Assembly (NCBI RefSeq): GCF_001444505.1
Contig: NZ_LNDJ01000048.1
Location: 1-55,721, forward strand
Source of the DNA: Psychrobacter piscatorii
Lineage (GTDB): Bacteria; Pseudomonadota; Gammaproteobacteria; Pseudomonadales; Moraxellaceae
Length of the DNA stretch: 55,721 nt
Direction: 5' to 3'
In this document: positions 1 to 7,713 of the stretch, one piece after another
Layout: each line of letters starts with the position of its first letter
How positions within the stretch are numbered: the stretch's first letter is position 1
The notes under the pieces: generated by a model
The model's database searches: none
What the model saw: the letters and a program-made list of their open reading frames with translations, nothing else
What the model was told of the DNA's origin: nothing
Position numbers and translations under genes: made by a program

Positions 1-691
1 CCAGTATCTTCATTGGTACTACGCTCACTCAGATAGTCTTCATGGGTTAAATACCATTGATCTAAGCATTTTGTGAACGTGGCTTTATCAAGCTTAGTTA
101 AGTCTAAAGTGAGCCGTCTAAGCTCGATACTGGCACTGTTCTTAGGTCGACGAGTGAGATAGCGAGTTATTATTTGCACTTGATGAAACTGGCACATCTG
201 GCAAGGGGTGTGGGTGAATAGCGTACGCAGTCCTCGTCTACCATCACAGGTGATGCTTTGTATATCAACGCCTAACGATACTAGATGATCAACACCTTGC
301 TTGTAGGCACTGTTGGTTTCATGACCCACTATCGCGTAATAAAGTACGGCTTTAGTGGTATTGTCCATAAAGACCATTAAACCAAACTTGCGACCAAAGT
401 AAGTGGTGTCCATGATGATATTAGCAGTCTTTGGTTGCTTAATCTGATACTGGGTACTGACTTTATCTAAGCGTCTTTGAATGGTCTTGAGACTACAGTG
501 ATATTTATCAGCCAGCTGTTGGTAGGTCTGTTTTCCCTGAGTGTATTCAGTCCAAAGGGTTTGGTTATTGAGTCTTTTTCCACCTAAAAACTGCCGTCTG
601 CAAGCGAGACATTGATACTGCTGTTTGCCAAGCTTGCGTCCATTCTTCTTGGTGTGTTTATCACGACAAAAAGGGCAGTTTTTTGATTCAT
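1..691 (-). CDS. Transposase, IS256-like with zinc-binding N-terminus (partial, apparent frameshift at the start)
   Basis: DDE-type transposase that would cut and move the surrounding IS. Read from about 677 down to 1, the frame gives an N-terminal zinc ribbon (CPFCRD, then CLACRRQ), a helix-turn-helix-like segment (TYQQLADKYHCSLKTIQRRL), a first catalytic Asp in MDTTYFG, a second in CDGRRGL, and a CQMCQFHQ motif typical of the zinc-binding IS256 variant. It runs off the window edge, so the catalytic Glu is not visible. The ATG at 691 has a good AAGGA site but lies in another frame. A run of six A residues (679-684) separates the frames; one more A, or a -1 slip, would give MNQKNCPFCRD. So it is either a frameshifted copy or one expressed by slippage. 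Confidence 0.75.
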
Positions 692-766
692 GGCGTTGAT
701 TCCTTGCAAATATAGACAGTATATAGCGTTAGACCATACGCCAGCATGAAAAATGTCCATTACACC
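1..766 (-). mobile_element. IS256-like insertion sequence (zinc-binding variant), partial
   Basis: The left edge of the window lies inside this element, so only its 5' part is present. It carries the transposase described separately. The outer tip is probably near 766, because just beyond it comes a hairpin followed by seven T residues that looks like host terminator sequence. The terminal inverted repeat cannot be confirmed without the other end. Confidence 0.65.
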
Positions 767-790
767 GCGCTTACTATAGCGCGTTTTTTT
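766..790 (+). terminator. Hairpin with T tract between the IS and yggX
   Basis: CGCGCT (766-771) and AGCGCG (778-783) form a 6-bp GC-rich stem with a 6-nt loop, followed by seven T residues on the plus strand. Seen from yggX (minus strand) the hairpin is in place but its T tract is not: IS sequence follows directly. It was probably a bidirectional terminator cut by the IS. Confidence 0.6.
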
Positions 791-815
791 ATGGATGTAA
801 TACAGTGGTCTCAGC

Positions 816-1106
816 CTAGCTTTCTGGCGTCCAGCCTTGGGCGCGCTCATAGTCTTCATTATCCAAGAACTTATCACGCTGCTCGGTCAAGAATTTTTTG
901 GCTTCAGGATCCATCATACTCAAATGGTTCTCATTGATGAGCATGGTTTGATGTTCTAGCCACTCTTTCCATGCCTTGTCAGAGACTGTTTCTTGTAGCT
1001 CTTGGCCTTTTTTATTAGGGAAGGGCGGATGGGGCATTTTTGGTAGTTCTTGCTTGTATTTGCGGCAAAACACGGTATTGTCTTGGGGATTAAAAGTCTC
1101 AGTCAT
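816..1106 (-). CDS. yggX: Probable Fe(2+)-trafficking protein YggX
   Basis: Small cytosolic protein of 96 residues, close to the family's usual 90. YggX proteins protect iron-sulfur clusters from oxidative damage and are thought to take part in iron handling. Visible family features are the early Cys in TVFCRKY, the [11 protein letters not shown] segment, the [16 protein letters not shown] core, the [13 protein letters not shown] helix and the C-terminal GWTPES. The start at 1106 is chosen because AAGGA lies about 8 nt upstream; an in-frame ATG at 1145 would begin inside the neighbouring MITE. The MITE ends only 24 bp upstream of the start, so the native promoter was probably displaced or replaced. 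Confidence 0.93.
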   Translation of the reverse strand: MTETFNPQDNTVFCRKYKQELPKMPHPPFPNKKGQELQETVSDKAWKEWLEHQTMLINENHLSMMDPEAKKFLTEQRDKFLDNEDYERAQGWTPES

Positions 1107-1129
1107 CAGGCGTTCCTTATTTATTATAT

Positions 1130-1303
1130 TAGGGCGTGTCATCAATTAGCCTATTCAGTCATTTAGCGGTCTTAAAATGGCTAAATCTTGTCAAACATCG
1201 TCAAAAACTTTGTGAATATACCGATATTCTCTGCAGTTTTTTCCTTGTTTGACTACCATTTATCTTATTTTAAGCCTCGCTATCTAAATGATGATATGCC
1301 CTA
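1130..1303 (-). mobile_element. MITE-like element, copy 1
   Basis: A non-coding segment of about 174 bp bounded by near-perfect inverted repeats: TAGGGCGTGTCATCA at the left and the complement of TAGGGCATATCATCA at the right (13 of 15 match), with TA at both ends as in a TA target duplication. It shares the tips and an internal 14-mer (AAAATGGCTAAATC, 1174-1187) in inverted orientation with the element at 7532-7654, so the two are one family. No transposase is encoded, so mobility would have to come from elsewhere. The autonomous parent is not identifiable here. Confidence 0.75.
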
Positions 1304-1506
1304 GCAGGCAAGTTAAATAATCGTATGAGTCTATGATAACGGTCTTGGTCAATTTAGCAAAGGGTATCTCGTGTCTCTTAACCAACAGACATCAATCTAC
1401 AAGGCGTCATCCGTACATTCTACTTTTTTTCTGCTTTTATTGTTGCTGGTTTCATATGACGCCGAATGAGGCTGCGCGAAAAAGCGCGAATAGCGAATGG
1501 TTAATG

Positions 1507-1537
1507 AAATAAAAACACCCGCATCAATAGCGGGTGT
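1507..1537 (-). terminator. Rho-independent terminator of argH
   Basis: On the minus strand ACACCCGC, a 7-nt loop and GCGGGTGT form a perfect 8-bp stem (1515-1522 with 1530-1537), followed by a T-rich run. It lies 43 bp past the argH stop codon. Confidence 0.88.
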
Positions 1538-1580
1538 CAGATATATAGCGATAAGTTAGCTCTGGCTGAAAAGGGTCTGA

Positions 1581-3086
1581 TTAGGCAAAGGCTTTTAAGC
1601 GAGCACGGCCATTGACCACTGCTTGCTTGACTTGGTTTGGCGCAGTACCGCCCAGATGGTCACGGGCTGCTAGTGATCCCTCTAGAGTGAGATAGTCAAA
1701 GACATCATCACCGATGGCATCGCTGAATTGTTGCAATTGTGCCAAGGATAAGTCACTGAGATCAACGCCTTCTTTAATGCCTAGTGCGACCGCATTACCC
1801 ACCACTTCATGAGCATCACGGAACGCAACGCCTTGACGTACCAGATAATCGGCTAAGTCAGTGGCAGTGGCATAGCCTTTCATCGTTGCAGCACGCATAC
1901 TTTCTTTGTTTGGGACAATGTTGGGCAGCATATCAGCAAAGGCAAGTAGTGAGCCTGTTAGCGTGTCAACACAATCAAACAAAGGCTCTTTGTCTTCTTG
2001 ATTGTCTTTGTTGTAGGCGAGTGGCTGGCTTTTCATCAGGCTAAGCAATGTCATCAGCTGACCAAAGACACGTGCCGCTTTACCGCGTACCAGCTCAGGC
2101 ACGTCAGGGTTTTTCTTCTGCGGCATGATTGATGAGCCAGTACAGAAGCGATCGGGTATCTGCACAAAGTTGAACTGCGCTGACATCCACAGAATAATCT
2201 CTTCACTCATACGTGACATGTGCATCATCAAAATAGAAGCGGCGGAGGTGAACTCAATCGCAAAATCACGATCTGAGACCGCATCGAGCGAATTTTGACA
2301 AATACCTTCAAACCCTAGCAGCTCAGCGGTGATGGTACGATCAATCGGGAACGTCGTGCCAGCGAGTGCGGCGCTACCAAGTGGCATCTGGTTGATACGG
2401 CGACGGGCGTCAATCAAACGCTCGGTATCGCGATACAACATCTCAAACCACGCCATTACATGGTGACCAAAGCTGACAGGCTGGGCGGTTTGTAAATGCG
2501 TAAAACCAGGCATAATGGTATCGGTATGTTGATCAGCCAGGTCAAGCAAGCCACTTTGTAAGCGTATGAGCAGCTCGATAATATTATCGGTTTCTTCACG
2601 TAACCACAAACGAATGTCGGTCGCGACCTGATCGTTACGGCTACGACCCGTGTGTAGTTTTTTGCCAACAGCGCCTATAATATCAGTGAGGCGTGATTCG
2701 ACATTCATGTGCACGTCTTCGAGGGCGATTGACCAGCTAAACTCACCTGCTTCGATCTCGCGTAATACTTGATGAAGACCGTCGATAATGGTGGTCACTT
2801 CATCAGCAGTCAAGATATCGCATTCTTTGAGCATCGTTGCATGGGCAATCGATCCTTGAATATCGTGACGAGCAAAGCGTTGGTCGAAGCCGACAGAGGC
2901 GGTAAAGGCAGCCACGAAGCTGTCCGTCGCTTCACTGAAGCGTCCACCCCACATCTGCTGGCCCTGAGTGCTGGTAGGGCTGTTTTGTGCATCTTTGTTT
3001 GTTACTGAGACATTCGTGCTAGAATCAGAAGCAGATGAACTTTTACTTGATTCGGGATTACTAAGGTTTGAAGAATTGGCGTTCAT
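1581..3086 (-). CDS. argH: Argininosuccinate lyase
   Basis: Cleaves argininosuccinate to arginine and fumarate, the last step of arginine synthesis, in the cytosol. The body starts with [13 protein letters not shown] and carries the superfamily signature [12 protein letters not shown], the [13 protein letters not shown] motif and the [10 protein letters not shown] segment. Ahead of the usual start lies an extension of 44 residues rich in Ser and Asn (start at 3086). A second possible start, at 2954, would give the family's normal length of about 458 residues; neither has a clear ribosome-binding site. If the longer form is used, its 5' end overlaps the divergent algZ-like gene by 19 bp. The argH-algZ-algR-hemC-hemD order is also found in Pseudomonas. 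Confidence 0.95.
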   Translation of the reverse strand: MNANSSNLSNPESSKSSSASDSSTNVSVTNKDAQNSPTSTQGQQMWGGRFSEATDSFVAAFTASVGFDQRFARHDIQGSIAHATMLKECDILTADEVTTIIDGLHQVLREIEAGEFSWSIALEDVHMNVESRLTDIIGAVGKKLHTGRSRNDQVATDIRLWLREETDNIIELLIRLQSGLLDLADQHTDTIMPGFTHLQTAQPVSFGHHVMAWFEMLYRDTERLIDARRRINQMPLGSAALAGTTFPIDRTITAELLGFEGICQNSLDAVSDRDFAIEFTSAASILMMHMSRMSEEIILWMSAQFNFVQIPDRFCTGSSIMPQKKNPDVPELVRGKAARVFGQLMTLLSLMKSQPLAYNKDNQEDKEPLFDCVDTLTGSLLAFADMLPNIVPNKESMRAATMKGYATATDLADYLVRQGVAFRDAHEVVGNAVALGIKEGVDLSDLSLAQLQQFSDAIGDDVFDYLTLEGSLAARDHLGGTAPNQVKQAVVNGRARLKAFA

Positions 3087-4219
3087 ATTGGTACAAGACA
3101 AGTCAAGAGAGTAAGAACTCAAGTATAGCAAATGATGAGGTTGCCTTACTAGCTACGCGCTTAGAGTTTTTTATTCCAAAACTCATGGAGATCATGAGGC
3201 CTTTGCAGTGGCTGACATATATTGCTTTTTGGTCACTGTTTCTCACAGTGATTGAGCGGCATGGTCTGTCCAGTTGGTCGGACTTTATCATCAAGCTTGT
3301 TGCGCGAACCATACAAAACGGTTTGACCGTTATACCTGCATTATATTTGGTAGATTATCTGCGCCCTGTCTTCAAAAATGCCAGCATTCCGAGTGTGAGT
3401 GTGCGTATCGTCATGCTGATGATGTTTGCCGCTACGGTATCTATGGCTTTAGTCGTTTTGGTTTTGATTAATATGGGTTTGATGGAATATGATCGTCAAG
3501 CTTTTATGACCAATCTGTTTTTCAATACCGTACTGACGGGCGGTTTTACCATTATGTTTTTGCTGTACTTTTTGCGTAGCTACCGTGAGCTTAATGCGCT
3601 CAAGCTATCGTTTGAATACAAATTGACCGCACAGAATGACTTAATAAAAGCCCGCACCGCGCCTCACTTTTTCTTTAATACCATCAACACACTGGTCTCA
3701 CTCATTGAGTCCAATCCGTCAAAAGCCTCTGCTTTATTACAAAACGTTTCGGTCTTATATCGTGCCAGTTTTAGCGGCGAACGTGAGATTAGCTTTGAAG
3801 AGGAGGTGGCGCTGTGCGAGCATTATCTAGCGATCGAGTCTAGCCGTTTGGCAGACAAACTCGAGGTCCATTGGGATTTGCCTGATGAAGATATTATGTA
3901 TGATATGGTGATTACGGCGTTAACCTTACAAAGCGTACTGGAGAAAATGCTACTCAATGTGGTTGAGATGACCACTGAAACCATCCATTTTAATATTAAA
4001 GTCACTTGGGAGCAGCACAGAGTAGCTATTCAGATCGACGTGGAACTTCCTACAAAGACCTTAATCATTAACCATGATTTGCGTCAGCATATGGATTTTT
4101 ATATTCAAGCGGATCGATTACGTGCGTACTTTGGTCAAAGTGCTGATATCCAAAGCACAGTTACTGGTAACCACATCACTACCATTATTGACTATCCCTT
4201 ACAAGACGTCAGTTTATAA
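3068..4219 (+). CDS. algZ: AlgZ/FimS-like membrane sensor histidine kinase
   Basis: Sensor of the LytS/AlgZ type, likely partner of the response regulator encoded next. It has a FFIPKL motif, about four membrane segments (roughly residues 45-175) and a His_kinase domain with H-box [15 protein letters not shown] (His near 200). The ATP-binding half is weak: where relatives have LVENAxxHG there is [15 protein letters not shown], and no GxGxG loop is seen near the C-terminus. AlgZ/FimS proteins are known to be atypical in this region. The start is uncertain: a TTG at 3068 keeps the FFIPKL segment that AlgZ relatives have before their first membrane helix, while the first ATG (3185) would remove it and lacks a ribosome site. 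The function is inferred from synteny: AlgZR controls type IV pili and exopolysaccharide in Pseudomonas. Confidence 0.8.
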   Translation: MKNWRSYWYKTSQESKNSSIANDEVALLATRLEFFIPKLMEIMRPLQWLTYIAFWSLFLTVIERHGLSSWSDFIIKLVARTIQNGLTVIPALYLVDYLRPVFKNASIPSVSVRIVMLMMFAATVSMALVVLVLINMGLMEYDRQAFMTNLFFNTVLTGGFTIMFLLYFLRSYRELNALKLSFEYKLTAQNDLIKARTAPHFFFNTINTLVSLIESNPSKASALLQNVSVLYRASFSGEREISFEEEVALCEHYLAIESSRLADKLEVHWDLPDEDIMYDMVITALTLQSVLEKMLLNVVEMTTETIHFNIKVTWEQHRVAIQIDVELPTKTLIINHDLRQHMDFYIQADRLRAYFGQSADIQSTVTGNHITTIIDYPLQDVSL

Positions 4220-4463
4220 TCTTTCCTCTTTTACCATTTTTTATGATGTTCTCAGACACTATATTCTTATTATAAGATGTTGTGGCATATTTATTGCATC
4301 GTCTTTTATATCTATATGGTTATTGCGATTTTTATCTGGCAATTATTGACAATGAATGGTTACTATCAAAAATATGATGCAGAAAATTTCACCATATTGA
4401 ACTGGTCAGTACATTCGTCATACCATCGAAACATATTCAGTAGAGTTTGGGGTGGGAGCTTAC

Positions 4464-5201
4464 ATGCGTATTGTAGTTTGTGATGATGAGCCTTTAGCGC
4501 GTGAGCGTTTGGTCAGAATCGTACAGGAGTCAGGTCATGAGGTGGTTGCTCAAGCTACCACAGGGGCAGAAGCGATTGTCGCCGTAAAAACTCAGCAGCC
4601 TGACATTATATTATTAGACATTCGTATGCCTGAGATGGATGGGGTGCGCTGTGCCCAAGAGCTGGACAAACTTAATCATCCACCAGCCATTATATTTGTC
4701 ACCGCTTACGATCATTATGCGATAGCGGCACTAAAAGCCAATGCAATTGGTTATTTATTGAAACCGGCAAATAAAGACGAGCTATTAGAAGCACTGAACA
4801 AAGCAAAAAACCTAAACGCGGCGCAATTGAATGAAATTCGCAAGCTTGCAAATCCAACGGCGCGTCCGATACGCGAGCATATTGCTGCTCGTACTCACCG
4901 CGGTGTAGAGCTGATTAAACTTAAAGATATCTATTATTTTGCGGCAGATCAAAAATACGTCAAAGTACGTCACAAAGATGGCATTGTATTGATTGATGAA
5001 ACCCTAAAAGAGCTAGAGCGAGAGTTTGATGATCGTTTGTTCCGTGTGCATCGCAACGCTATTATCAATCTGAATTTTTTAGATTTTTTAGAAACCCTAG
5101 ACGCTGGACAATATCAGATACGTTTTAAAGGAATCGATGAGACGTTGGCCGTGAGTCGTCGTCATCTGCCAGCCTTACGTGACAAAATTCAAAGCATGTA
5201 A
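4464..5201 (+). CDS. algR: AlgR-like LytTR response regulator
   Basis: Cytosolic transcription regulator of 245 residues. The receiver domain (about 1-120) has the acidic pair D7/D8, phosphoacceptor D52 in LLDIRMPEMDG, T80 and K100. The LytTR DNA-binding domain (about 140-240) shows the LKDIYYFAADQKYVKV and FRVHRNAIINL segments. The start at 4464 follows a GGAG site. A spacer of 244 bp separates it from the kinase gene, and a strong terminator follows, so the pair is insulated from hemC. In Pseudomonas the orthologous pair controls twitching motility and alginate; the target genes here cannot be told from this window. Confidence 0.92.
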   Translation: MRIVVCDDEPLARERLVRIVQESGHEVVAQATTGAEAIVAVKTQQPDIILLDIRMPEMDGVRCAQELDKLNHPPAIIFVTAYDHYAIAALKANAIGYLLKPANKDELLEALNKAKNLNAAQLNEIRKLANPTARPIREHIAARTHRGVELIKLKDIYYFAADQKYVKVRHKDGIVLIDETLKELEREFDDRLFRVHRNAIINLNFLDFLETLDAGQYQIRFKGIDETLAVSRRHLPALRDKIQSM

Positions 5202-5242
5202 TAGGATGTTTTCAGAGCGACATAATCATCCCATATCATCAA

Positions 5243-5276
5243 ACCCTTATTTATGCTTAAATAGGGGTATTTTTTT
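5243..5276 (+). terminator. Rho-independent terminator after algR
   Basis: ACCCTTATTTA (5243-5253), loop TGCT, and TAAATAGGGGT (5258-5268) pair over 11 bp with one G-U, followed by A and seven T residues. It separates algZ-algR transcription from hemCD. Confidence 0.9.
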
Positions 5277-5356
5277 GCGCCAGCATTTACTATCTCTGAT
5301 GTGAGTCGACCATTTTTTGTGGCAAGTTTTCCTAATCGCTTAGCACCAACTTAGCA

Positions 5357-5385
5357 CTGACATTGTAGCATTTAGATTATAGTAT
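5357..5385 (+). promoter_or_regulatory. Candidate sigma-70 promoter of hemC
   Basis: CTGACA (5357-5362) is spaced 17 bp from TAGTAT (5380-5385); an overlapping TATAGT gives a 15-bp spacer. It lies 20 bp upstream of the hemC start and downstream of the algR terminator, where a promoter is needed. Confidence 0.45.
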
Positions 5386-5405
5386 CGAATTTATTGAGGC
5401 CCTTT

Positions 5406-6449
5406 ATGAGCAATCCGCAGCAACCTGCTTTGACTACCTTAACCATCGCCACGCGACAGAGTCCTTTGGCTCTATGGCAAGCGGAGCATATTCGTGATCG
5501 CTTACTGGCGCTCTATCCTGAGTTGACAATTGAGTTACTAAAAATTGTCACTAAGGGTGACAAGATTTTGGACACACCATTGGCCAAAATTGGCGGTAAG
5601 GGTTTATTTGTCAAAGAGCTCGAGCAAGCATTATATAACAAGCAAGCAGATATTGCGGTACATTCGCTAAAAGACGTACCGATGCAGCTGCCTGAAGGCT
5701 TGACACTAGGTGTCTATTGCAAGCGTGCTTCACCAACTGATGCTTTTGTCTCAAATACTTATAATAGTATTGATGAATTGCCGCAAGGTGCAGTTGTTGG
5801 GACTTCAAGTTTGCGCCGTCAGTGTCAGATCAAAGCCTACCGCCCAGATCTACAGATCAAAACCTTGCGCGGCAATGTTGGTACGCGTTTAGGCAAGCTA
5901 GATGCAGGCGAGTACGATGCCATTATCTTGGCCACCAGTGGTTTGCAGCGTATCGAATTAGATGAGCGCATTCGCGGACAGCTAGATATTGATGCGTGCC
6001 TGCCAGCGGTGGGTCAAGGGGCTTTGGCGATTGAGTGCCGTGAAGGTGATGACGAGGTGTTGAAATTACTAGCGCCATTGAACGATGATAAAGCGCGTAT
6101 TCGCCTTATCGCTGAGCGTGCGCTTAACCGTCACTTGGAGGGTGGCTGCCAAGTCCCGATTGCAGCCTACGCAGTGTTGCAGATGGCGGATGAAACCAGT
6201 GCGAATAACGATGACAATGGTGAAAACGGCAACAACGGCAACAACGATAACGGTAATGTATTGTGGTTACGTGGTCGAGTGGGTCAAGCGGATGGTAGTA
6301 AGCTGTTAAAAGCAGAAAAGCGAGTGACATTGGTTGGTACACAAGACGAGCAAGAGTCGCAGGCAAATCAGCTCGGTATTGATGTTGCCAATATACTACT
6401 TGCTGATGGTGCAGGGGCTATCTTGTCAGCGATTTATCACGCTGAGTAG
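5406..6449 (+). CDS. hemC: Porphobilinogen deaminase (hydroxymethylbilane synthase)
   Basis: Joins four porphobilinogen units into hydroxymethylbilane in haem synthesis, in the cytosol. The family segments are clear: [53 protein letters not shown] and the [12 protein letters not shown] loop. The cofactor-bearing Cys is in EGGCQVPIA. At 347 residues it exceeds the family's typical 310; part of the excess is an Asn/Gly/Asp-rich insert at about residues 263-284, coded by repeats of AACGGCAAC. ATG 5406 follows a GAGG site. hemD follows after 95 bp that hold a strong hairpin. Confidence 0.97.
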   Translation: MSNPQQPALTTLTIATRQSPLALWQAEHIRDRLLALYPELTIELLKIVTKGDKILDTPLAKIGGKGLFVKELEQALYNKQADIAVHSLKDVPMQLPEGLTLGVYCKRASPTDAFVSNTYNSIDELPQGAVVGTSSLRRQCQIKAYRPDLQIKTLRGNVGTRLGKLDAGEYDAIILATSGLQRIELDERIRGQLDIDACLPAVGQGALAIECREGDDEVLKLLAPLNDDKARIRLIAERALNRHLEGGCQVPIAAYAVLQMADETSANNDDNGENGNNGNNDNGNVLWLRGRVGQADGSKLLKAEKRVTLVGTQDEQESQANQLGIDVANILLADGAGAILSAIYHAE

Positions 6450-6466
6450 CGTATTTACTTTGTCAT

Positions 6467-6512
6467 ACTGAGTCATTGATCCACATATCCACTGTTTGGT
6501 CGATGATTCAGT
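6467..6512 (+). repeat. Hairpin in the hemC-hemD spacer
   Basis: ACTGAGTCATTGATC (6467-6481) and GGTCGATGATTCAGT (6498-6512) pair over all 15 positions as plus-strand RNA, three of the pairs being G-U. On the opposite strand those three would be C-A mismatches. The loop is 16 nt. No T tract follows, so this is not a simple terminator. It ends 32 nt before the hemD start. Confidence 0.75.
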
Positions 6513-6544
6513 CCATTCTATAAGCCTTTTGTCGTGGTACATCT

Positions 6545-7534
6545 ATGTCATCAACGTCAACTAAAGCTAGGTCTACTCATAAAAATCAATCCACTGATGG
6601 GTCGGTGCCAAAAATTGTCATCAATACGCGGCCGATAGCACGCGCTGCGCCATTGACGAATCATTTGCGAGCAGCAGGGTTCACGGTGGTTGAGATGCCG
6701 ATGTTGACGTTGCAGCCGCGCCCAACGACTGGCGATGACCTAGCATTGATGCGTGCGTGGCTAGCAGGTGAATATAAGGCTCTGGTCATCATAAGTCCAA
6801 CGGCGGCCACTTCGGGGTTGAATGTTTGGCAGTCGCTTGTGTACAGTGAGCATGACGATAGTAGTTATGCGCAACCGGACAATAAAGCAGCCAACATAGC
6901 TTCTGAAGCTTTGGTAGCCCCAAGTCAAATCATTGCAGTGGGTCAAGCAACCGCTACGGCATTGACTCAAGCCAATATAGACGCGGCAAACTACCAAGTA
7001 CGACAGCCTGAAGTTGCCAATAATGAAGGTATGCTAGCAATGCCTGAGATAGAGCGTTTACAGGCGGGTGATAAGCTGCTGATATGGCGCGGACTGGGCG
7101 GGCGACGATTATTGGTCGATACTTTACAAGCACGCGGTGTACATATCGATAGTATTGCGTGGTATAAGCGTACGATGCCTACCGAGGCAATGACTCAGTA
7201 TCAGCAGTGGCAAAAAGATTTTTTTGTATGTAATCAAACGACAAATACAACACCAAAGCAGGCAAAACCTATCGTCGTCGTGAGTAGTGGCGCTGCTTTT
7301 GAGCATTGGACGAGCATCGTCCAAGGTGCAAGAGAAAAAATGTCAGAACCAAAACGTAGTAATGACATAATGACTGATGCAAGAGATAATTTGCCACTCA
7401 CGCTAGCGGACTTTTCTTATGTCGTATTGGGTGAGCGCTTAGCAAATATGGTTGCAGCGCAGCGCTTGAGCTATTGGCGTGTAGAGGATTTGGCGCCAGA
7501 CACCATTCTTTCAGCCATCACTACCAATACTTAG
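6545..7534 (+). CDS. hemD: Uroporphyrinogen-III synthase
   Basis: Closes and inverts ring D of hydroxymethylbilane to give uroporphyrinogen III. The protein has the two-lobed HemD layout: KIVINTRPIARAAPLTNHL at the N-terminus, LVIISPTAATSGL, IIAVGQATATAL, and near the C-terminus FSYVVLGERLANMV followed by the VEDLAPDTILSAI helix. At 329 residues it is longer than the usual 250 or so, with loops around residues 100-125 and 220-285. The family is weakly conserved, so position next to hemC matters for the call. The stop codon TAG lies within the inverted repeat of the MITE that starts at 7532, so the last residues may have changed when it inserted. Confidence 0.92.
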   Translation: MSSTSTKARSTHKNQSTDGSVPKIVINTRPIARAAPLTNHLRAAGFTVVEMPMLTLQPRPTTGDDLALMRAWLAGEYKALVIISPTAATSGLNVWQSLVYSEHDDSSYAQPDNKAANIASEALVAPSQIIAVGQATATALTQANIDAANYQVRQPEVANNEGMLAMPEIERLQAGDKLLIWRGLGGRRLLVDTLQARGVHIDSIAWYKRTMPTEAMTQYQQWQKDFFVCNQTTNTTPKQAKPIVVVSSGAAFEHWTSIVQGAREKMSEPKRSNDIMTDARDNLPLTLADFSYVVLGERLANMVAAQRLSYWRVEDLAPDTILSAITTNT

Positions 7535-7654
7535 GGCGTGTCCCTATTTTAAAAATGGTGATAAAAATGAGATAAATCACAGGCAAACAGCGTCAAAGAT
7601 TTAGCCATTTTTATTCCATTTAGTGACAAACGTTTGAATTGGAGACATGCCCTA
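7532..7654 (+). mobile_element. MITE-like element, copy 2
   Basis: A non-coding element of about 123 bp with inverted tips TTAGGGCGTGTC (7531-7542) and the complement of TTAGGGCATGTC (7644-7655), 11 of 12 matching, and TA at each end. It shares tips and the internal 14-mer GATTTAGCCATTTT (7598-7611) with the element at 1130-1303, in opposite orientation and shorter by about 50 bp. It separates hemD from the HemX-like gene and overlaps the hemD stop codon. Confidence 0.8.
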
Positions 7655-7713
7655 ATTTTATAATTTCTATTTGATTTAAATATGTTTATACCTACCCATC
7701 ACGGTACTGTCTT

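Noticed and set aside
584..877. Open frame of 97 codons on the minus strand starting upstream of the IS
   Set aside because: It crosses the IS border and disagrees with the conserved zinc-ribbon transposase frame; only its ATG at 691 may be used, before a frame change.
1474..1490. GCGCGAAAAAGCGCG hairpin near argH
   Set aside because: Perfect short stem but no T tract and next to a much better terminator; may be chance.
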